Part shown: piece by piece, positions 40,606 to 47,962 of the stretch
How positions within the stretch are numbered: the first letter of the stretch is position 1
Layout: each line of letters begins with the position of its first letter
Assembly (NCBI RefSeq): GCF_000171235.2
Contig: NZ_ABEA03000186.1
Span: 1-47,962 of the forward strand
Direction: 5' to 3'
DNA from: Geminisphaera colitermitum TAV2
Lineage (GTDB): Bacteria > Verrucomicrobiota > Verrucomicrobiia > Opitutales > Opitutaceae
Length of the DNA: 47,962 nt
Notes under the pieces: generated by a model
The model's input: the letters and a program-made list of their open reading frames with translations, nothing else
The model's database searches: none
What the model was told of the DNA's origin: nothing
Program-made: the position numbers and the translations under genes

Positions 40606-41892
40606 ATGGACTCCCGCTGGCTTCATCCACGCAACGAATTGGTGCAGACGATGCACCGCATTTATCGCTACCGCATGACGACGACATCCGGTGGCAACCT
40701 CTCCATCATCGACCCCGATGGGAGCATCTGGATAACACCTTCCCGCGTGGACAAGGGCAACCTCACGCCCTCCGACGTGGTGCGCATGCTCCCCGACGGC
40801 AAACGCGAAGGCCAGCACCCGCCGTCCTCCGAATTTCCTTTCCACCGCGAGATCTACAAGCGCCGGCCCGACATCAAGGCCATTGTCCACGCGCATCCCG
40901 GCGCGCTCGTGGCGTTCAGCATCTGCCGTCTCATCCCCGACACCCGCGTGCAAACCCACGTTTTTAACGTGTGCGGCAAGATCGTTTACGCCCCCTACGC
41001 CTGCCCCGGCAGCGAGGAACTGGGCAAAAACATCGCCGATGCCTTCGCCACCGGCGCCGACTGCGTGATGCTCGAAAACCACGGCGTGGTCATCGGCGGC
41101 TCGGACTTGCAGGACGCGTTTCAGCGCTTCGAAACGCTGGAGTTTGCCGCGCAGACGCTGGTCAAGGCATCGGGTCTCGGCGACGTGCAATACCTGCCGC
41201 CCGAATCCCTTATCCGCGAGACCGTGCCCGAGTGGAAGGATCTGCCTCCCGCCCCGCTGACCAACCGCGAGAAGGAACTGCGCTCGCAAATTTGCGCCTT
41301 CGTCCGCCGCTCCTACGAGCAACGCCTGCTCATCAGCACGGCTGGAGCCTTCTCGGCGCGCCTCGACGCCAAGGGCGAATTCCTCGTCACCCCGCGCCGC
41401 CGCGACCGTCTGGAACTCGAACCCGCCGGCCTCGTCCGCGCCAAGGGCCACGCCTGCTCCGCCGGGCAACGTCCCAGCCGTGTCGCGCACCTGCACTCGC
41501 TCATTTATGACCGGTTGCCGGAAGTCGGTGCCATCATCAGCGCGCAGCCCGCGCACGCATCGGCATTCTGCATGACCAGAACGCCGCTCACCACGCGCAC
41601 CATCCCCGAAAGCTACATCGTGCTCCACGAAGCGCCCAAGGTGCCCTTTGCCCGCATTGTCGAGGACGCGCCGAAAATCGCCGCCTGCATGGACCTCAAA
41701 AAATGCCCTGTCGTCCTCATCGAAAACGAGGGCGCGCTGGTCATCGGTCGCAACGTGCTCGAAGCCTTTGACCGTCTCGAAGTGCTCGAAGCGACTTCCG
41801 AGGCCCTGCTGCTGGGCCGTCCGCTCGGCCCGCTCGCCCCCATGCCCGACGACGCGCTGGCTGAGTTGCGCAAGGCGTTCGGGATGGATTGA
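40606..41892 (+). CDS. Double class II aldolase/adducin-domain protein, second domain catalytically dead
   Basis: 428 residues made of two homologous aldolase_II domains. The first (about 8-200) keeps the catalytic Glu76 (PSSEFPFH) and zinc ligands His95, His97 (HAHPG) and His159 (ENHG), as in fuculose- and rhamnulose-phosphate aldolases. The second (about 222-420) aligns residue by residue, yet the four positions are Val, Ser312, Gln314 and Glu374 (SAQPA, ENEG), so it cannot bind the metal. It probably retains a structural or regulatory role. Substrate unknown. The downstream regulator may use a TTG overlapping this gene's stop. Confidence 0.85.
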   Translation: MDSRWLHPRNELVQTMHRIYRYRMTTTSGGNLSIIDPDGSIWITPSRVDKGNLTPSDVVRMLPDGKREGQHPPSSEFPFHREIYKRRPDIKAIVHAHPGALVAFSICRLIPDTRVQTHVFNVCGKIVYAPYACPGSEELGKNIADAFATGADCVMLENHGVVIGGSDLQDAFQRFETLEFAAQTLVKASGLGDVQYLPPESLIRETVPEWKDLPPAPLTNREKELRSQICAFVRRSYEQRLLISTAGAFSARLDAKGEFLVTPRRRDRLELEPAGLVRAKGHACSAGQRPSRVAHLHSLIYDRLPEVGAIISAQPAHASAFCMTRTPLTTRTIPESYIVLHEAPKVPFARIVEDAPKIAACMDLKKCPVVLIENEGALVIGRNVLEAFDRLEVLEATSEALLLGRPLGPLAPMPDDALAELRKAFGMD

Positions 41893-42032
41893 GCGGAAAC
41901 CGATTCCGCCCTTTTTGTCTTCTTCTCACCAGACCCCGGCCAATCCAGCCGGTCCTCTCCTCGTGGCATATCGCGTGCTCACGGATTGGCGTGACCAATT
42001 GCCAGATTTGCGCGGAAAACAGCGACGCCGCG

Positions 42033-43649
42033 ATGCCGCCCGAAACGACCGGTTCCGGGCGTGGCCTGCCCTCGCCCCCATCGTGCCGCCTCGTCAACGA
42101 ACTCGAATTACTGCACGACATCGTCCAATCCCTCAGCGAAGGGCATGAACTGCATCAGGCGGCGCAACGCATATTTGCCAGACTCGCCGACACCAGACAC
42201 TTGCGGCGCGGCCTGCTCACCATCCTCAACCGCGAGACGGGCAACCTCTTGATCGAGGCCCTCGACACCGAACCCAGCCTCCCCCCCCCCCCCCGCACCA
42301 CGCGCACCGCCGACACGGGTAGTGTTGGTCAGGGCATCATTGGCCGCGCCTTCGCTGAAAAACGCGCGCGCAGCATTCCCGACCTCCACGCCCTGCCGCC
42401 CGAATCCTTCAGCGCGTGGGAAAAAAACTGGTTTTCCAGCCCCCCCCCCCCCCCCGGCCCCGCGACCCTGCTCATTGTGCCCATCAAGCATGACGAGGAA
42501 GTGCTCGGCACCCTGAGCTTCGTCCGTTCGCCCGCGCCTGACGTCATCATCGACAACGACCTGCGCTTCCTCGCGCTCGTTGCCGGCCAGGTCGGCCTTG
42601 CCGTGCGCTTCCGTCAGGTGACGCAGGAGCGGATCGACACCCTGCGTCAGGAAAACGAACGCCTCCAGGAGCAGATCAAACGCAGCTTCATTCCCGAGGG
42701 AATGATCGGCAAATCCTCCTCCATGCGCATGGTTTATTACCACGTCGATCAGGTGGCCGACAGCAAGACCACCGTCCTCATTCGCGGCGAGACCGGCGTC
42801 GGCAAGGAACGCATCGCGCAAGCCATCTGGCAGGGCGGGGCGCGCAAAAACAAACCCTTCGTCCGCGTCAACTGCGCCGCGCTCCCCGAGAGCATCATCG
42901 AGAGCGAACTTTTCGGACACGAAAAAGGTGCCTTCACCGGCGCGCTCGCCTTGCGCAAAGGCCGTTTCGAACTCGCCCACACCGGCACGCTGTTCCTTGA
43001 CGAGATCGGCGAAATCTCCCTCGCCACCCAAGCCAAGCTCCTGCGCGTGTTGCAGGAGGGCGTTTTTGAACGCGTCGGCGGCACGCAGCCGGTCACGGTC
43101 AACGTGCGCGTCATTACCGCAACCAACCGCAACCTCGAAGAGATGATCGAACAGGGCAAATTCCGCCTCGACCTCTACTACCGCATCAACGTCTTTCCCA
43201 TCTACGTGCCCCCGCTCCGCGAGCGTCGCAGCGACCTGCTGGAGTTGTCCGATCATTTTTTGGAGAAATACTCGCGACAGAACGGCAAGCGCGTGGTCCG
43301 CATCAGCACGCCCGCCATCGACATGCTCATGGCGTATCACTGGCCCGGCAACGTGCGTGAACTGGAGAACATCATCGAGCGCGCCGTGCTGCTCGCGCAG
43401 GACGGCGTGATCCACGGGTATCACTTGCCGCCGACGTTGCAGACCGCCGAGTCATCCGGCACCGCCTCGCCGCAAACCCTGCAAGACACGCTCGCCTCGG
43501 TTGAGCGGGAGATGATTGTCGAAGCCCTCAAATCCAATCACGGCGTCATGGCCCGCGCCGCCCGTCAGCTTGGCATCACCGAGCGCACCATGGGCCTGCG
43601 AGTCAAAGCGCTCGCCATCGAACCCCGGCGCTTCCGCGACAACGGCTGA
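42033..43649 (+). CDS. NifA-like sigma-54-dependent transcriptional activator with GAF sensor
   Basis: 538 residues from ATG 42033; a TTG at 41889 overlapping the aldolase stop would add 48 residues. N-terminal GAF domain (about 23-193) with LRRGLLTILNRETGNLLIEA and VPIKHDEEVLGTLSFVRS, as in NifA. The AAA+ domain has Walker A GETGVGKE (252-259), GAFTGA (299-304, the sigma-54 contact), Walker B LFLDEIGE and the arginine finger region; a Fis-type helix-turn-helix closes it (MARAARQLGITERTMG). The GAF domain contains two proline runs encoded by C14 and C16, both in frame. Target operon unknown; no nif gene is in the window. Confidence 0.88.
   Translation: MPPETTGSGRGLPSPPSCRLVNELELLHDIVQSLSEGHELHQAAQRIFARLADTRHLRRGLLTILNRETGNLLIEALDTEPSLPPPPRTTRTADTGSVGQGIIGRAFAEKRARSIPDLHALPPESFSAWEKNWFSSPPPPPGPATLLIVPIKHDEEVLGTLSFVRSPAPDVIIDNDLRFLALVAGQVGLAVRFRQVTQERIDTLRQENERLQEQIKRSFIPEGMIGKSSSMRMVYYHVDQVADSKTTVLIRGETGVGKERIAQAIWQGGARKNKPFVRVNCAALPESIIESELFGHEKGAFTGALALRKGRFELAHTGTLFLDEIGEISLATQAKLLRVLQEGVFERVGGTQPVTVNVRVITATNRNLEEMIEQGKFRLDLYYRINVFPIYVPPLRERRSDLLELSDHFLEKYSRQNGKRVVRISTPAIDMLMAYHWPGNVRELENIIERAVLLAQDGVIHGYHLPPTLQTAESSGTASPQTLQDTLASVEREMIVEALKSNHGVMARAARQLGITERTMGLRVKALAIEPRRFRDNG
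42281..42294. repeat. C14 homopolymer in the GAF domain of the NifA-like activator
   Basis: Fourteen C on the plus strand; on the other strand G14-AGGC. Encodes Leu-Pro-Pro-Pro-Pro in frame. Confidence 0.92.
42440..42455. repeat. C16 homopolymer in the GAF domain of the NifA-like activator
   Basis: Sixteen C on the plus strand, encoding Ser-Ser-Pro-Pro-Pro-Pro-Pro-Gly in frame, 145 bases after the C14 tract. Indels of opposite sign in the two tracts could compensate each other. Confidence 0.92.
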
Positions 43650-43670
43650 TGCCATTTCTTACTCTTGCTG

Positions 43671-45095
43671 TCACGATTTGAGCTGGTCCGCGATTTCCTC
43701 CAGCGGATACGTGATGATCTCAGCCAGCGTGGGATGATACCACGGGGCGCGCAACAGATCGTGGACCGTCGCGCGCATGGCGAGCGGACCGCTGAAGGCG
43801 TGAATCAATTCGCCTGCGTCGCGCCCAACGATTTCCGCCCCCAGCAGGCGACCGCGAACGGGATCGGCAATGACTTTTACGTGGCCGTAAGTGGCGTCCA
43901 TGACGATGGATTTGCCGTGGTCGTTAAAGGGATACGAAGCCGCGACAAAAGGCTGTCCGCGTTTCCGCAAGAGGTGTTCCTGCCAGCCGATGGTGGCGAG
44001 CGCAGGGTCGGTGAACACAACGCCCAGCAGCAGGGATTCGTCGATCGGTTTGAGCGGCTTGCCGCTTGGCAGACGGGCACCGAAGGCGTGGCGGGCGGCG
44101 AGTTCGCCCTGCGCGACGGCTAGATGGACGATCTCGTGTGGCCCGCACACGTCGCCTCCGGCGTAGATGTGGGGCTGCGTGGTCTGTTGCCAGCGGTTGA
44201 CTCGGATGCGCCCCCGCTCGTCGAGCGCGACTCCAGCGGCATCAAGATTGAGTCCATCGGTGGCGGGTTCGCGGCCCAGCGCGTTGAAAAGATGGCGGGC
44301 GCGACAGGTGTGGGTTTTGTTCAGGTGGGGATGCTCAAATACGACGCGCACCTGGCGTCCGTTCTCGCCGCTCACGGAGAGAATGCGCGTCCCGGTATGC
44401 AACCGGATGCCTTCGTCGCGGAAGGCTTGGGCAACGACATCCGCCGCCTCGGGAGAGTGCTCGCGGAGCAGGTGGGGGCTGCGCTGAATAAGAGTCACCT
44501 TGCTGCCGATGCGATTGAGAAACTGTGCGAGTTCGCACGCCACGATGCCGCCGCCGAGGACGATGACGCTCTCCGGCACGTAATCGAGGTCGAGCACGTC
44601 GTCGCTCGTCCAGTGCGGTGTGTCGTCCAGACCGGGGATGGGCGGCACGCTCACGCGGGAGCCGGTGGCGATGAGGATCTTTTGGCCACGGAGGGAATCA
44701 CCGTTGTCGAGCTTCAGCGTGTGCGAGTCGATGAACCGGGCATGGCTGCGGTGAAGTGTGTAGCGGCCCGATTGCATGGCTTGCACGCGATAGTCGGAAA
44801 ATTCACCGATGACCTTTTTCTTCCAGCGGTGGAGCGCCCTCATGTCGATGGAGGCACCGGGGGCGCGGATGCCCAGTTTGCCACCGTGCCGGGCGTGATG
44901 GAGGACGTCGGCGGCGTGGAGCAGAGTTTTGGAGGGCATGCATCCGCGCAGGATGCAGAGCCCGCCGAGGTCGGGCGCGCCATCGACGATGGCGACATTT
45001 TTGCCGAGTCCGCTGGCGACGCGGGCGGCATTAAATCCCGCCGAGCCACCGCCGATCACAATGAGGTCGTGGATGTGTGTTTTGGAAGACTTCAT
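43671..45095 (-). CDS. Dihydrolipoamide dehydrogenase-like FAD/NAD(P) disulfide oxidoreductase
   Basis: 474 residues from ATG 45095, just before the FAD motif IGGGSAG (14-20). The redox disulfide is CILRGC (Cys47, Cys52) followed by MPSK; the usual motif is C-x4-C, so spacing is kept. A second Rossmann motif (VLGGGIVACELA) binds NAD(P), IYAGGDVCG is the FAD ribityl contact and the C-terminal PWYHPTLAEI supplies the His-Glu pair. It resembles mercuric reductase and soluble pyridine transhydrogenase relatives more than pyruvate-dehydrogenase Lpd. No 2-oxoacid dehydrogenase genes lie nearby, so the electron acceptor is unknown. Confidence 0.85.
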   Translation of the reverse strand: MKSSKTHIHDLIVIGGGSAGFNAARVASGLGKNVAIVDGAPDLGGLCILRGCMPSKTLLHAADVLHHARHGGKLGIRAPGASIDMRALHRWKKKVIGEFSDYRVQAMQSGRYTLHRSHARFIDSHTLKLDNGDSLRGQKILIATGSRVSVPPIPGLDDTPHWTSDDVLDLDYVPESVIVLGGGIVACELAQFLNRIGSKVTLIQRSPHLLREHSPEAADVVAQAFRDEGIRLHTGTRILSVSGENGRQVRVVFEHPHLNKTHTCRARHLFNALGREPATDGLNLDAAGVALDERGRIRVNRWQQTTQPHIYAGGDVCGPHEIVHLAVAQGELAARHAFGARLPSGKPLKPIDESLLLGVVFTDPALATIGWQEHLLRKRGQPFVAASYPFNDHGKSIVMDATYGHVKVIADPVRGRLLGAEIVGRDAGELIHAFSGPLAMRATVHDLLRAPWYHPTLAEIITYPLEEIADQLKS

Positions 45096-45141
45096 GAAAG
45101 GATGCGGTTGTGGATGAGACAAAATGCATCCCGGTGGAATA

Positions 45142-45180
45142 CACAAAAAGACCGCCGGTAATTGCGGCGGTCTTTTTGTG
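45142..45180. terminator. Bidirectional rho-independent terminator
   Basis: CACAAAAAGACCGCC and GGCGGTCTTTTTGTG form a perfect 15-base stem around a 9-base loop, with T5 on either strand. It lies 39 bases after the tRNA-Leu 3' end and upstream of the flavoprotein gene, and would terminate the tRNA transcript. Confidence 0.88.
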
Positions 45181-45218
45181 TTCCCAATTCGATTCGATCA
45201 AATCCGATCCAATCAAAT

Positions 45219-45303
45219 TGGTGCCCAAGGCGGGACTCGAACCCGCACACCGTGAGGCACAGGCTTCTGAGACCTGCGTGTCTACCAATTCCACCACCTG
45301 GGC
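45219..45303 (-). tRNA. tRNA-Leu (anticodon CAG)
   Basis: The minus strand starts GCCCAGGTGGTGGAATTGG and ends with an encoded CCA. The acceptor stem GCCCAGG pairs with CCTTGGGC (one wobble/offset), the TpsiC arm is GGTTCGAGTCC, and a long variable arm (TGCCTCACGGTGTG) marks a class II tRNA. The anticodon stem CAGGT/GCCTG encloses the loop CTCAGAA, giving anticodon CAG (codon CUG). 85 bases with CCA. Confidence 0.93.
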
Positions 45304-45412
45304 GTGGGAAGAGTCGCTCACGAAAAGAACTTGGAGAGGCGTGGCAAGTCCTGAGTTTTAATTTCTGCCATCTGGCGGGACGGGGCGGAAAGCAACGATG
45401 CCAAACTAAATT

Positions 45413-45435
45413 GCAGCCTGCACATGGCAGGCTGC
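45413..45435. repeat. Hairpin downstream of the LysR-type gene
   Basis: GCAGCCTG and CAGGCTGC form an 8-base stem with a 7-base loop, followed by the palindrome GGGTTAACCC at 45441-45450 and TTTT. On the plus strand this could terminate transcription; it lies between the tRNA and the HTH gene. Confidence 0.5.
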
Positions 45436-45487
45436 ATGGAGGGTTAACCCTTTTGTCGTTCGGGGGCCGTCGTCGGTCCGAACATCC

Positions 45488-45775
45488 TTATTTCTTTTGC
45501 GCCTGCGCGAGCAGTGCCAGAGCTTCCCGCGCTCTGCCCATCTCCTCGACGATACGGAGAGTGTGTTCCCTTAGCTTGGTGCCTGCTTCGGTGATGGTCA
45601 CGGTGCGGCCCAAACGATTGAACAGGCGGATGCCAAGATCGCGCTCCAACCCTGCTATTGCATGGCTGATGGCAGATTGAGTGAGGTTGAGCTCACGAGC
45701 GGCGGCGGTGAAGCTTCCGACTTGGGTGAGCGTGATAAAGGCGAGCAGCTTACGGCTGTCGATGATTGGAGTCAT
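45488..45775 (-). CDS. HTH-only LysR-type protein (DNA-binding domain without sensor domain)
   Basis: 95 residues: the whole winged helix-turn-helix of a LysR regulator (SRKLLAFITLTQVGSFTAAARELNL, TQSAISHAIAGLERDLG, LFNRLGRTVTITEAG) and the linker helix, then a stop. Full LysR proteins are about 300 residues; nothing resembling the co-inducer domain follows on either frame. It could be a truncated remnant, a stand-alone DNA-binding protein, or one that forms mixed dimers with full-length relatives. Codons are intact throughout, which argues for a functional gene. Confidence 0.8.
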   Translation of the reverse strand: MTPIIDSRKLLAFITLTQVGSFTAAARELNLTQSAISHAIAGLERDLGIRLFNRLGRTVTITEAGTKLREHTLRIVEEMGRAREALALLAQAQKK

Positions 45776-46009
45776 GGTGGTGTTAGCGGAGGTTTGGTTG
45801 TGCGGTCAGGAAAGAAAAAAAAGCAGAAAATTCACTTTAATTTTTTCATACGCCTGAAGTTATTTATAAAATTCAATTTTTCCAATTAAGCAATCAGGAG
45901 TGCTCATGCGCACAGATTTGTTTGGTCGTACATGTGCTTGTTTTATGCCACTATTTAATTGCATGCCGGGATTTTTGCCAGTCATGTCCGCATTTTTATC
46001 TGTTTTCCC

Positions 46010-47962
46010 GTGGCTGCGTTTCGAATCGAGTTTCCTCCAGAGCTTCCTATCAGCGCGCGTGCCAGTGAGATAACCGATCTGATCGCGAGCCGCCCCGTGT
46101 TGATCCTTGCCGGGGAAACGGGATCGGGAAAGACGACGCAAATCCCCAAAATGTGCCTCGCCGCAGGGCGTGGCCAAGCCGGACTCATCGCTTGCACGCA
46201 ACCGCGGCGCGTGGCGGCGCTCTCGATTTCGCGGCGCGTGGCTGAGGAGCTTAATGTCGAGTGGGGCAGGCAGGTTGGCTGCAAGATCCGTTTCGATGAC
46301 CGCACCTCACGCGACACAATCATCAAGTTCATGACCGACGGCATGTTGCTGGCCGAGGTGCAGAGCGACCCCATGCTGCGTGCCTACGACACGATCATCC
46401 TCGACGAGGCGCACGAGCGGTCGCTCAACATCGATTTTCTCCTGGGCCATCTGCGCAATCTTCGTTTCAAGCGGCCTGAACTCAAAATCATCATCACGTC
46501 GGCCACGATCGATACTCAGGTCTTCTCCCGGGCCTTTGATGACGCTCCCATCGTTGAAGTCTCCGGACGCACCTGGCCGGTGGAGGTTATTTACGAGCCG
46601 CTTGATGGCTTGGGCGACGACTCGGCCGAGGGCGACGAACCGGAATCGCGCGCCGAGGCGCTGCACTATATTGATGGCGCGGTGGAGGCCGTGGAACGCA
46701 TCGTGCGCGCAAGCGACGGCGGCAGGGCAGGGGAGGGGGGGGATATTCTCGTGTTCATGCCCGCCGAACGCGATATCCGGGAAATACGCGAACTCCTCGA
46801 AGGCCGCAAACTGCGCAACTGCGAGGTGGTGCCGCTCTTCGGGCGGCTCTCCAACGCCGACCAGCAACGCGTCTTCGCCCCCTCGCTCCGGCGAAAGATC
46901 ATCGTTGCCACCAACATCGCCGAAACCTCGCTGACTCTGCCCGGCATCCGCTTCGTAATCGACACCGGCCTCGCGCGCGTCAGCCGCTACTCGCCGCAGG
47001 CGCGCACGCGGCGGCTTCCGATCGAACCCGTCGCCCAGTCCAGCGCCGACCAGCGCAAGGGCCGCGCAGGCCGCGTGGCCGAAGGCGTGTGCATCCGCCT
47101 GTATTCGGAAAAAGATTACAACGAGCGTCCGCGTTTCGCGCAGCCGGAGATCCAGCGCGCCAATCTCGCCGACGTGATCCTGCGCATGAAGGCGTTTGGT
47201 CTCGGCGACATTGAGCGCTTCCCCTTCATCAACATGCCGGCGGCCAAGTCCATTCGCGCCGGATACGCGCTGCTCGACGAACTCGGCGCGCTCGAAAAAC
47301 CCTCCACCACCTCCCCCCCCCCCCCCGCTGGCGCCACCACCACGCTCACTCCGCTCGGGCGCGAACTCGCCCGTCTGCCCGTGGACCCGACCGTCGGGCG
47401 TATGATCCTTCAGGCGCGTATCGAAAAATCCATGCGCGAAGTGCTCGTCATCGCCGCCGGGCTCTCCATTCAGGACCCGCGCGAACGTCCGCTCGACGCC
47501 CGCGAAAAAGCCGACGCCGCCCACCGCCGCTTTGCCCATCCCGACTCCGATTTCCTCACCCTGCTCAACATTTGGGATGCCTTTCACGACGAATTTGAGC
47601 GCCTCTCGCAATCGCGCCTCCGTCGCTTCTGCAAAGAACACTTCCTCAGCTACACGCGCCTGCGCGAATGGCGCGACGTCCACGCGCAACTCCTCGACGT
47701 GCTGGAGCAGCGCCGCGATTTCCGCCTCACCTCTGTCCACGACGGCCTGCAACAACCCGCCTCCTCCGCCGACCCACTCGCCTTCGGCACCCCCGCCTAC
47801 CGGGCCATACACCGCAGCATCCTCGCCGGACTCTTGGGCAACATCGCCTGCCGCGACGACGAAAACGGCGGCTACAAGGCAACCAACGACCGCCGCGTGA
47901 CCATCTTTCCCGGCTCCGTGCTCCACCGCCGCGACCGCGACGACCGCCCCGGCAAACGCCCC
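46010..47962 (+). CDS. hrpA: DEAH-box ATP-dependent RNA helicase HrpA (3' end cut by window edge)
   Basis: Open from a GTG at 46010 (the frame is closed by TAA at 45956) to the right edge, about 651 residues. Walker [35 protein letters not shown] (DEAH box), TSATID, and the helicase C-domain motifs [12 protein letters not shown] and [12 protein letters not shown] are intact; a winged-helix and ratchet region follow. HrpA in other bacteria acts on stalled ribosomes and mRNA. Two tracts are in frame: G8 at 46735-46742, and C14 at 47313-47326 encoding prolines in a loop of the winged-helix region. Confidence 0.92.
   Translation, partial: MAAFRIEFPPELPISARASEITDLIASRPVLILAGETGSGKTTQIPKMCLAAGRGQAGLIACTQPRRVAALSISRRVAEELNVEWGRQVGCKIRFDDRTSRDTIIKFMTDGMLLAEVQSDPMLRAYDTIILDEAHERSLNIDFLLGHLRNLRFKRPELKIIITSATIDTQVFSRAFDDAPIVEVSGRTWPVEVIYEPLDGLGDDSAEGDEPESRAEALHYIDGAVEAVERIVRASDGGRAGEGGDILVFMPAERDIREIRELLEGRKLRNCEVVPLFGRLSNADQQRVFAPSLRRKIIVATNIAETSLTLPGIRFVIDTGLARVSRYSPQARTRRLPIEPVAQSSADQRKGRAGRVAEGVCIRLYSEKDYNERPRFAQPEIQRANLADVILRMKAFGLGDIERFPFINMPAAKSIRAGYALLDELGALEKPSTTSPPPPAGATTTLTPLGRELARLPVDPTVGRMILQARIEKSMREVLVIAAGLSIQDPRERPLDAREKADAAHRRFAHPDSDFLTLLNIWDAFHDEFERLSQSRLRRFCKEHFLSYTRLREWRDVHAQLLDVLEQRRDFRLTSVHDGLQQPASSADPLAFGTPAYRAIHRSILAGLLGNIACRDDENGGYKATNDRRVTIFPGSVLHRRDRDDRPGKRP
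47313..47326. repeat. C14 homopolymer in hrpA
   Basis: Fourteen C on the plus strand; the complementary strand reads G14-AGGT. Encodes Ser-Pro-Pro-Pro-Pro-Ala in frame within a probable surface loop. Confidence 0.9.

Noticed and set aside
41889-42032. TTG at 41889 as the start of the sigma-54 activator
   Set aside because: Possible by overlap with the aldolase stop, but the added 48 residues look non-coding and the GAF domain begins after ATG 42033; kept only as an alternative.
823-47326. All poly-G/C tracts as sequencing artefacts
   Set aside because: Nearly all in-gene tracts (only the one in tolC is out of frame) leave long conserved proteins in frame, which random length errors would disrupt about two times in three.
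1-47962. CRISPR array or prophage
   Set aside because: No regularly spaced identical repeats with unique spacers, and no integrase, capsid, terminase or transposase gene seen.

Overview
The window looks like a chromosomal segment of a high-GC Verrucomicrobiota bacterium, most likely an Opitutaceae member. This is inferred from the mix of a PEP-CTERM beta-helix protein, heparinase II/III lyases, a LacI-controlled sugar operon, weak Shine-Dalgarno sites and many short intergenic inverted repeats; no rRNA is present to confirm it. I support 41 protein genes (two cut by the window edges), one tRNA, and many repeats.

Layout. 1-2001 (minus): a truncated secreted heparinase II/III lyase, a small membrane protein, and a PIN toxin/antitoxin pair. 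2081-6855 (minus): a four-gene MacAB/TolC-type efflux operon (TolC, HlyD adaptor, FtsX-type permease, ATPase) whose tolC gene is frameshifted at a C10 tract. 7194-11219 (plus): a 1341-residue PEP-CTERM surface protein built of beta-strand repeats. 11335-15524: ilvA (frameshifted), an alpha/beta hydrolase, a D,D-carboxypeptidase and a small secreted protein. 15686-26034 (minus): an eight-gene catabolic operon (PfkB kinase, IolB, FGGY kinase, FAD oxidase, Fe-S protein, class II aldolase, COG2407-type isomerase, heparinase-like lyase), with a divergent LacI regulator at 26219-27292. 27412-30829 (plus): a polar amino acid ABC importer followed by a secreted phosphodiesterase-like protein. 30980-37060: a membrane protein, dxs-xseB, a 3-hydroxyisobutyrate-dehydrogenase-like enzyme, a membrane protein, gluQ. 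37128-40440: RidA, an AEC transporter, and PiT with its DUF47 partner. 40606-45095: a two-domain class II aldolase, a NifA-like sigma-54 activator, and a dihydrolipoamide-dehydrogenase-like flavoprotein. 45219-47962: tRNA-Leu(CAG), an HTH-only LysR protein, and the 5' part of hrpA.

The most unusual signal is the set of long poly-G/poly-C tracts. I count 17 of 9-17 bases, 13 of them at least 12 bases, while I saw no A/T run longer than 8. Eleven of the 17 are followed, on the G-rich strand, by AGG. They lie inside genes (tolC twice, a LacI regulator, a NifA-like activator twice, dxs, gluQ, hrpA, dacC, both lyases) and within about 20 bases upstream of start codons (FGGY kinase, sugar isomerase, xseB, small membrane gene). 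All in-gene tracts of 8 bases or more keep the reading frame except the one in tolC. This is what a genome-wide set of contingency (phase-variable) loci would look like, though a neutral slippage-prone mutational bias is also possible.

The second unusual signal is a family of intergenic elements with different sequences but the same build: degenerate 7-10 bp words repeated within each arm of an imperfect inverted repeat. Two of them occupy the two long gaps of the efflux operon.
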